In this document: piece by piece, positions 54,375 through 64,000 of the stretch
How the letters are laid out: each line of letters starts with the position of its first letter
Position numbering within the stretch: the first letter of the stretch is position 1
Origin: Amorphochlora amoebiformis
Taxonomy: Eukaryota; Cercozoa; Chlorarachniophyceae
Assembly: GCA_054601695.1 (NCBI GenBank)
Contig: BAAHQB010000028.1
Span: 744,001 to 808,000, forward strand
Length of the DNA stretch: 64,000 nucleotides
Direction: 5' to 3'
Made by a program: the position numbers and the translations under genes
The notes under the pieces: generated by a model
Told to the model about the DNA's origin: nothing
The model's input: only the letters and a program-made list of their open reading frames with translations
The model's database searches: none

Positions 54375-55052
54375 TATTATATAAATATGTGCGTATACAT
54401 ATGTAAACATTTTAATATCTACAAAAACACACACACAAGGTAGAGAATTAGGGAGAAAGTTATCGAGAGATAAGGATAGATTTACAGAGATAGGGACATA
54501 GAGGGAGAGACAGACGGAGGGGAAAACAATAAGCAGATAGGAGGAAACCATGGAGTATAGATAGATAGATAGATAGATAAATGGCACAGAGCAAAAAGAG
54601 GGACAGTTAAACGAGAGCAGGGAATAGATACACAGAGAGGGCAGTGATAGGGGAGGGAAATCCCATACGTATCCTTTCCCTTGGTCTGTCTCAGGCATCC
54701 GATGGTGCGAATCCATATTGTGAGCCATGAGACTGGCAACTACATGCTAAAGTCCAATCGAGGAAGGAAAATTGTATCGCCATATGAGAGGTATGGGATA
54801 TATACGTACATATATATATGTATATATATATGTATTATCGATATAACACATATGTACACATAGATCTAATATATGTATATATATATATATGTATATGTAT
54901 ATGTAATTATATGAATATGTATGTGTATGTATGTGTGTGCGTATGCATTTGTATGTGTAAGCGTATGGATGTTCACTGGGTATTTACGTAAAGAGACACA
55001 TATTATGCAGGTTATAAGTCATATGTATATATATGTTACCTAATAATGCATA

Positions 55053-55086
<34 letters not shown>

Positions 55087-55110
55087 AAATATATTTCATA
55101 TATTATATTC

Positions 55111-55154
<44 letters not shown>

Positions 55155-55273
55155 TACTTATGTATAGGTATACGTATATCTTATATACCCTAGATTTTGT
55201 AAATGTACACTTGGGTGTACAAGTACATGCACGACAAATACGCATACATGTACTCATATATATCATACATTAA

Positions 55274-55313
<40 letters not shown>

Positions 55314-55453
55314 TAACAAATTTATTAATATAACGCATGCCCATATTCACATTTGTAATTAATATGTATATGTATATGTATGTGTGTATATGCATATATA
55401 TATACATACATATATATATATATATATTATATATATATATTTAAATTTATATA

Positions 55454-55493
<40 letters not shown>

Positions 55494-55648
55494 CCCTGCT
55501 GAGAGGTTACCGCCGCTTTTAACACAGCCGTGCAATTTGCCACACTCTGGATCGTTCTTGGTACTGTAATATATATATATATATATATATAATATATATA
55601 TATATATGTATTCACATACATTAAAGTGGTGTATGTATATACACAAAA

Positions 55649-55715
<67 letters not shown>

Positions 55716-56128
55716 CGCATGCATATCAGGCCGAGTGGAAACAGCAAATAAAGATAAATGAGGTGCAATCTATTTAAGACTATAGATACATACATGTATA
55801 TGTATAAATGTACATATCCACATAAGATATATATACACATAAATTTATCATACCGTCAATCTTTGGCCCCAATTCTGACCCTATCCCTAATCCCAATCCT
55901 AACACTAACCCTAATCCTAACTCAAACCCTAACCCTAACCGACAGGCTGCCTGGCACCTATGTAAGCCTACAAGCTTACTGTTGTTCGAAATTATAGATA
56001 TCGACCGGACCACAGCTATTGAACATAACGTAAATATATCCCTAACAGTTTTGACGCTTTTTATGTTAACTTATGCATATCTATCTATATATCTGAATTT
56101 CTGACTGGCGATAATATATATTGACATA

Positions 56129-56163
<35 letters not shown>

Positions 56164-56328
56164 ATACATATATATTTCTATGTAATATATAAATGTGTAG
56201 CTATACCTTTATACCAAGTATATATAATTTCAGATTACACACGCACATACATACACACACACATATGTGTATATTTATGTATAAATAATATATATACATA
56301 CACATATACATGTATATACATATATAAT

Positions 56329-56368
<40 letters not shown>

Positions 56369-56590
56369 TTGTAGGTTTATATATATATATATATGTAATG
56401 TAATATCATAACAATAATAATAATTGTAATATTTACAATAATACTGATACTAATACCAATATACATTACGTAATAAATATGTTATATGCCTAATATATGT
56501 AAATAAATAAAGATATGGATATTTACATATGTAAATATTTATGTATACACTCATATGTAGAATAGAATATGTCCGTATACACACATATAC

Positions 56591-56623
<33 letters not shown>

Positions 56624-56631
56624 ATATATAG

Positions 56632-56677
<46 letters not shown>

Positions 56678-57112
56678 CACGTACACACATATCATAGATT
56701 GCTTGGGGTTTTCTGAAGATAGTATCAAGTACCGGGAGGCCTTACATGTTCACTCAGACGAATATACAACTAAATAGGTATACTATCTTATACACATATT
56801 ATGTAAATACCCATTTCTGTACATGTGTGTCTAGTATCTATATATATATTTATATGTGTTTATGTGCATTTTTATGTATTATATGTGTGTTTGTATGTAA
56901 TGTGTATGCGTATATGTTTGTGTGTATGTAATTACATACATATATGCATATCATATGTATATGTGTGTATATGTGTGTATGTATATATATATATATATAT
57001 ATCTGTATGTACATATGTATATACATGTGTGTATTTTTATACATATACAGATATGTGTGTATGTATATATATATATACATATATGTATATATGTACATAT
57101 ATACATATACAG

Positions 57113-57171
<59 letters not shown>

Positions 57172-57333
57172 CACACGTATATATATATAATACATGTATC
57201 AATACATCAGATATACTTCTAAAGCCCACCGAACAGGATCCCAGGACCATCCCGACACCCCTGCTGTGTAAGTATATTAAACAATCTAAATGTTTATACA
57301 TACAGATATAACATATTCATGTATATGTGCATG

Positions 57334-57412
<79 letters not shown>

Positions 57413-57518
57413 TATATATGTAGCAATGGTAAGGAGTAATGGTGTAATATTAGTGGTACTAATAATGAAATCAATACATGCTTAGTACATATACACATGT
57501 ATTGAATGATACATAAGA

Positions 57519-57549
<31 letters not shown>

Positions 57550-57827
57550 ATATATATATGTATGAATACGTATTATATATGCATATTTAAATTCATGCAT
57601 ACATTTCGATATCATAAGTGTTACCGTAAAGTAGTTCAAGCTATGATCTAACCCTTACTCTTTCCTTGCCAGTTACTATGAATGGATGCACCAGCGCACC
57701 CATGGGTACATATATATATATACAAGTAAATAGACGCATGTATGTACATACATATATGTCTATAAATGTATGTAATGTGTATATATATATATATATGTAT
57801 ACATATGTATACATATAACCTATGTAT

Positions 57828-57880
<53 letters not shown>

Positions 57881-58108
57881 TATTTATATATATTTTTGTA
57901 TTATCTATACGTATATGGGCATATGTGCGTGTATTATGCAAGGTATATCTAATACAGAAATACGTATTTAGCTATTGTCACTACCCCTCCTGTCTACGTG
58001 TCCGGGTGACTGCTGTCGCCCCCCCCCCAAGGAAAGTAACCGTCGGGAAACGGCCTGATTTCGTCACTGAGGTGGAACAGGGTCGTTTAACATATCGGGT
58101 ATGTTAGT

Positions 58109-58159
<51 letters not shown>

Positions 58160-58435
58160 TGGTATGCATTTTTTTTATACATTATATATGCATAAATATA
58201 CTCGTATGTGTTGTGTTTTTATATATATGTATGTATCAAAAAACGTTATATATATTATGGAGATTTCAATGTATATATGTATATGTAGATACACTACATA
58301 TATATACATACATATATATGTATATACATATATATATGTATATATGTATATATATATATATATTACACATACATATATATATATGTATATATATAATATA
58401 TTTATATTTATATATATATGTATGAATATATATAT

Positions 58436-58468
<33 letters not shown>

Positions 58469-58940
58469 TACATATGTATATACATACATCCGAATGTACA
58501 TATTACACCCTACATAACATACACACACATATTTATACACATCATACAACCCCCAGGAACTCATAAGCCAGACGAATAAAGAGGAGGTATTAGAGGGTTT
58601 AAACATTACTAGGAGGGCTACGACTGTCACTATACTAAACACCACTCAAACTAAGTCTAAAAGCTGTAATTACCATCAGATTTGGGTCATGGATAAATAT
58701 AGGGTTAGATACAGTCAGGGTTATGAATTGGGTTAGGGTTAGGGATAGGGCCAGGGCTAGGGTTGGAATAGTCAGCACAATATGACGGTATACTTAGGAA
58801 GGGGGGAGGTGTTGGGATGTATTTCGTTGAAACGGGAATCGTTATTTCTTTTTTGGGATAGATATATACATATATATACATATATGTGTGTATATATGTA
58901 TGTATATAAATATATTTACATACATATATATACATATATG

Positions 58941-58986
<46 letters not shown>

Positions 58987-58996
58987 AATATACATG

Positions 58997-59041
<45 letters not shown>

Positions 59042-59086
59042 TTGTAGTAAATATATTTATATACATACATATATACATATATTATG

Positions 59087-59126
<40 letters not shown>

Positions 59127-59198
59127 GCTATATACATATATATATCTACACACATACATATACATATATATATACATGTATATATGTATATATATATG

Positions 59199-59232
<34 letters not shown>

Positions 59233-59326
59233 GGCAAAGATGGCGCACGATGGCGTGCAGATCGATACTAAAGCGGCTGAGGATTCCAGGAAGAGGTGTT
59301 GTATATATATACATGTATTATTATGC

Positions 59327-59363
<37 letters not shown>

Positions 59364-59454
59364 CACATATACATATATATATATATATATATTTGTATAT
59401 AAATATTTATACATATATATATATATATGTGTGTGTGTACTATACGTACATAAC

Positions 59455-59492
<38 letters not shown>

Positions 59493-59493
59493 G

Positions 59494-59524
<31 letters not shown>

Positions 59525-59905
59525 ATATATATATGTATATATATATGTATATATGTATGTATGTATGTACATATATATATATATGGTGTGTATTAGTATT
59601 CATGGATATTCTCTTTTAGATGTGTATGCACATATAATTACTTGTAACAGTCACATATATATATATACATTGTCGATATATATATTTATATATGTATGTA
59701 TTTATAAGGTTTGTTTATATTTGTTATAGGAAAAGGCTAGGGTTTGAGAGATGTCAAATGCCGGTTTCAATTTGTAACCGAATCGACTGCGTGTCAGGGG
59801 TTACTTCTCTTAATATACTTATATGTATATATATATATACATATATCTATATGTATTTACACTTTCATAATATATGCATACATTCACAGATACATATCTA
59901 TGTGC

Positions 59906-59941
<36 letters not shown>

Positions 59942-59944
59942 TGT

Positions 59945-59997
<53 letters not shown>

Positions 59998-60662
59998 CTA
60001 CATATTGTATATATAATATAATATATATGCATAATATATATTATGTGATATGAATATAAATCCTATACATGCAATAGAAATCTATATCCTATACATACTT
60101 TCATCTAGATATTTCGAACTTACACAATATATGTACAAATGTTCGTATATCATTCTGAAGGCTATGGCGATCGCGTTCTCACCCGACGGAAGCCACATCG
60201 CTGTGGTAGATTCTGATGTCTCTCTCTCTCTCCCTCTTCTCTCTCTCCCTCTTCTCTCTCTGTGTTTTTCTCTGCCTTTTGTCTCTCCTGTGTTTTCTCT
60301 GTCTTTTCTATCCTTGTATTTTTCTCTCTCTCTGAGTTTCTCTCTCTTAACCATTCTCTCTCGCTCTCACTTAATTTTTCATCTCCCTCTCTTTCGCTCC
60401 CTCTCTCTGTGTGTATGTTGTAAAACGCTTTCTCTCTCCTCTGTTCTTACATTTCTCGCTCATTTTGGTCTCTCTCTCTCTCTCTCTCATCTTTCTCTCA
60501 ATCTTTCTCTAATCACTCTCTCTAATCTTTCTCTCTCGCTGGAATCCCTCTCTAATCCATCTCTCTCCCACTCATCATCTCTCTCCAAGTAGAAAAAAAT
60601 TAATTTTATAGAATAGGAGGACGACAGACACATGTATGCATGCGTATATATATATATATATA

Positions 60663-60693
<31 letters not shown>

Positions 60694-61287
60694 CAATATA
60701 TATATATATATATATATATATTGTATATACACACACATTAGGCCAGAAAAGAGAGGTGGAAGAGAAAAGAGAGATATAGAAAGAAGAGAGGACAGTCGAG
60801 AGAAAGAAAGAGAGAGAAGAGGGAATAGGGGAAGAGGAGAAGAGAGACACAGAGTAGAGAGGAAGAGAGTAAAGAAGGAGAGAGGAGGCAGACAGTCGAA
60901 AGAGTAGAGAGAGAGAGAGAGAAGGTACAGGGTGAGAATGGGCATGAGGAGGAGGGGTTCAAGATACAAGGGAAGGTCACAACATAGCTATAGTACATGG
61001 ATTGGTGGGAAAATAGCTAAATTTCTTCCTTTTAGGCCTCCAGCAATACCGTGGTTGTGCAAGGTCAGCTATGTGGTATTGTCTTTTATATGTATAAATA
61101 TATATATATATATATGTGTAGATACAGGTATTAAGTAGATGTGTTTTCGTACATACACACACATATATATATTTTTATGTAGATAATATACAGATATTTT
61201 ATCTTAGACATATCATATCTAGGAGAAGTTCGCACGATATTCGTACTTCACATCCACCATACCGCCACGGGCCATCACATACACACG

Positions 61288-61326
<39 letters not shown>

Positions 61327-61646
61327 GTATGTATTATATATTACATATACATATGTATTTTATGTTTATATATATGTATTTAATAATAACTTTGTATATA
61401 TTCTATATGTATATATGTACTATATATATATTTATATATGTATATATATATATATGTATGTATATAAGTATTGTTGTATTTGTATTCTCACCATTATTAA
61501 AAGTGTTACTATTATATCATTAGTACTATTTTTATTACTAATGTTATATGCAATAAATATAATATATATATACATATATATATATATATGTATATATACA
61601 TACGTATATGTATATATATATATGTATGTATAATATCTATATAGAT

Positions 61647-61695
<49 letters not shown>

Positions 61696-62008
61696 ATCCT
61701 TTGTGTCAACCTTCCTCCCTCTTTTAATCCCACGCCCTCTATTGATATACACACATGTGTGTGTATATATATTATATATATATATATATTTATATATATG
61801 TGTGTATATATATATCTCAGGTTTATAGGTCATCACGGGGCAATCATGGAGTTGAGGTGGTCCCAAGATGGTATATATATTATATATCTATATTGTATAT
61901 ATATATATATATATGTATATTATATATATACATATGTATATATATATATAGAGTGTATATATATATATCATATATACATGTGTAGATATATTTGTACGTA
62001 TGTATACA

Positions 62009-62054
<46 letters not shown>

Positions 62055-62164
62055 GTATATATATATATATATAAATAGATAAGTGTATATGTATTTACAT
62101 AAATTTATATGCAATATTTGATATCCATACAAACATTTACATGCAATATTTTATATACTTGTAT

Positions 62165-62202
<38 letters not shown>

Positions 62203-62310
62203 CATATATGCATATATATATATATATATATTGATATAAATATATGATACAGGTCAATACATACTCACAGCTTCTAAGGATCAGACGGCTAAGGTCGTTG
62301 TATTCAAATT

Positions 62311-62347
<37 letters not shown>

Positions 62348-62532
62348 GTATGTACATACATATACATTTACACATACACACACATGTATATATATACATA
62401 TGTACATATGTATGTTGTTGTGCGTTCTTTTTGTAGTAGGCTAAAAGGCAACGTTTGTCTTGCTAGACCTCTTCATATGTATATATATATATATATATAT
62501 GTTGTATGTATATATAAATATGTAATGTATAC

Positions 62533-62568
<36 letters not shown>

Positions 62569-62640
62569 CTCATAAAATCAAATACAAATACACGCAGATA
62601 CTTCCTTATGTGATATATATACACACATATACATACATAT

Positions 62641-62681
<41 letters not shown>

Positions 62682-62703
62682 TGTAAATGTTTGTAAAATA
62701 TAT

Positions 62704-62736
<33 letters not shown>

Positions 62737-62892
62737 GTATATATGCATGTAAATGTTCGTAAAAAATATAGATTCATATCTTTTTAATTATCAGCTATTT
62801 TCAATGAAGCTTTCTCTCCAAGACGGCGTCCACGTTCGCGAAGTAACATACAGACTTAATATACGTATTTATAAATATATATACGTGTAGTA

Positions 62893-62924
<32 letters not shown>

Positions 62925-63406
62925 TGTATACATATACATGTGTGTATATTCATAGCATAATATCAGGTTCAACACATAAAGTCATATCAGCACACAGCAG
63001 GGGTACAAACAGCTTGTTTTCACCCTACGGCAAGTAATCCTTCCATCATTATTACTGGGGCCGACGACAGGACTGTCAGGGTATTTACATATTACACATT
63101 GTATTTCCTAACTGCTCAGTTTTTGGTCTCTATTAATACATATGTAACGTAGGTATGTGTGTGTGTACATTATTGTGTGTGTTGTGTATGTATGTATACA
63201 TCTATGTAATATTGCATATATATATATATATATATTTATGTGTGTGTATGTATATACTATACATACATATACAATACATATATAACTATAAGTGTAATGT
63301 CTCCTCTCTATTCTCTTCCTCTTCCGGTATGAGCACATATGTACATATATATATATATTTATACATATATATATATATGTTAGTATATGTATACATACAC
63401 ATATAC

Positions 63407-63443
<37 letters not shown>

Positions 63444-63772
63444 TAAAGTGTATAAATATATATAGATATATATAGATATACACGTGTGTATATATACACA
63501 TAAGTGTATGTATATGTACATATGCACATGCATACAAGAATGCCTATGTATCTTATTCATCAATATATTTATAAATATATATATATATATATGATATATA
63601 TATATATATATGTATATATAATACACGTATATATAAACATTTGTTCTCTTCCACATTCTGTCCATGGGTATATGGTATGGGTACATTGTGTTGTTCATAT
63701 TTCTGTTAGGTATGGGACGCTGAAAGAGGAGATATGGTTGCCGTATTGCATTCGCACTCAGCAGCGGTCACG
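47308..63772 (+). CDS. AHI1: Jouberin (AHI1) homologue, 5' complete, 3' beyond window
   Basis: Exons: 47308-47397 (ATG), 47523-47597, 48132-48145, 48806-48840, 49354-49490, 50545-50599, 51505-51589, 51813-51890, 52356-52446, 52816-52863, 53240-53339, 53779-53843, 54009-54112, 54695-54790, 55494-55560, 55730-55762, 55946-56029, 56698-56777, 57211-57267, 57673-57705, 58032-58098, 58557-58586, 59234-59295, 59730-59799, 60161-60205, 61036-61063, 61223-61286, 61821-61870, 62253-62299, 62795-62842, 62967-63080, 63710-63772 (GTAAGT follows). About 705 codons. Jouberin acts at the ciliary transition zone. The family block is clear: [44 protein letters not shown], then WD40 blades [51 protein letters not shown]. 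The N-terminal ~290 residues are Lys/Glu- and then Cys-rich and not family-typical. Phase fits throughout, but exon 9 needs an unusual donor (GTTGGT), so a separate upstream gene ending near 53 kb is possible. Confidence 0.85.
48132..48145 (+). other. 14-nt microexon in the jouberin model
   Basis: gctgtttag precedes and GTAAGG follows. It carries the phase from exon 2 (phase 0) to exon 4 (phase 2) and encodes Ala-Ile-Cys-Glu-Gly. Confidence 0.5.
52001..52117 (+). repeat. 36-bp direct repeat flanking an AT array
   Basis: tttcttcaac(c/a)aaaacccaagaactcttaacccta occurs at 52001-52035 and 52082-52117, separated by (AT)n. A degenerate CCCTAA block (52130-52300) follows, ending about 55 bp before the acceptor of jouberin exon 9. 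Confidence 0.85.
52900..53056 (+). repeat. (AAT)n and (ACAT)n microsatellites
   Basis: Trinucleotide AAT array at about 52902-52988, followed by tetranucleotide ACAT units at 53000-53056, in the jouberin intron 52864-53239. Shorter AAT arrays occur at 23096-23118 and 38257-38312. Confidence 0.9.
55860..55945 (+). repeat. CCCTAA repeats abutting a 3' splice site
   Basis: Degenerate CCCTAA units run to the acceptor ccctaaccctaaccgacag of jouberin exon 17. The same layout occurs before other exons in the window. Confidence 0.85.
58685..58768 (+). repeat. TTAGGG-type repeats in a jouberin intron
   Basis: Degenerate TTAGGG units (gggttagatacagtcagggtta..gggttagggttagggatagggccagggctagggtt) in the intron 58587-59233, in the opposite orientation to the acceptor-proximal CCCTAA blocks. 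Confidence 0.8.
60215..60590 (+). repeat. CT-rich block in a jouberin intron
   Basis: About 375 nt of (CT)n and TCTCTCTC variants, starting 10 nt after the exon ending at 60205. The same intron (60206-61035) contains a GA-rich block at 60745-60930, so the intron RNA could fold into a long imperfect duplex. Confidence 0.9.
60745..60930 (+). repeat. GA-rich block in the same jouberin intron
   Basis: About 185 nt of (GA)n with AAGAGAG variants, complementary in composition to 60215-60590. No exon in it. Confidence 0.9.
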
Positions 63773-63861
63773 GTAAGTGTATAGGTATCTACATGTTATA
63801 CTATGTAAATTGTATAATTGCGTATATATGTATATGTATATATGTCTACTCTGAAAGTACA

Positions 63862-63905
<44 letters not shown>

Positions 63906-64000
63906 TAGACATATATAAATGTGCATGTATATATGTATGAAGTATGCATGTAACATATGTGCTCATTGTATATTTAAAGGTATCTAAAATATTAATGTAT

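Overview
The window is nuclear DNA of an intron-rich microbial eukaryote. Coding sequence occurs only as short exons (7 to about 230 nt) bounded by GT..AG introns. The introns are filled with AT dinucleotide arrays, CT or GA tracts and degenerate TTAGGG/CCCTAA repeats. A jouberin (AHI1) homologue, a ciliary transition-zone protein in other eukaryotes, suggests a ciliated or flagellated organism. The TTAGGG unit does not settle the lineage and I do not name a species. Long frames made of Tyr-Ile, His-Ile or Ser-Leu runs are translations of microsatellites and are not annotated. Exons were assembled by hand from splice consensus, reading phase and protein plausibility, with no transcript data, so every gene model is a hypothesis. 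Phase closes across all junctions in the GNAT, F, H and I models, and in the kinase from the glycine loop to the stop.

Layout. 0.87-4.31 kb (-): unidentified gene A, with exons of a second minus-strand gene just upstream (4.37-4.79). 5.63-14.87 kb (+): a 15-exon, two-domain GNAT acetyltransferase. 15.45-25.15 kb (-): a CaMKK-like protein kinase. 25.30-31.44 kb (+): gene F, unknown, divergent from the kinase with 149 bp between start codons. 32.99-37.40 kb (-): gene G, a zinc-ribbon protein with an LSD1-type finger. 37.70-39.48 kb (+): gene H, a small coiled-coil protein. 39.79-46.82 kb (+): gene I, with an SH3-like 'LNGK' module. 47.31 kb to beyond the window end (+): jouberin, 32 exons seen, 705 codons.

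Relations. Genes pair off divergently (upstream minus-strand exons/GNAT, kinase/F, G/H) or convergently (GNAT/kinase, F/G). Sequence in the convergent gaps is unusually rich in the tetramer CTAG. Four CACGTG palindromes on a 19-bp period lie 310-380 bp before the jouberin start codon. Nothing points to a shared pathway or an operon. The most notable structural feature is that CCCTAA repeats on the sense strand repeatedly sit just upstream of 3' splice sites, where CTAAC would serve as branch point and C/T as the pyrimidine tract.
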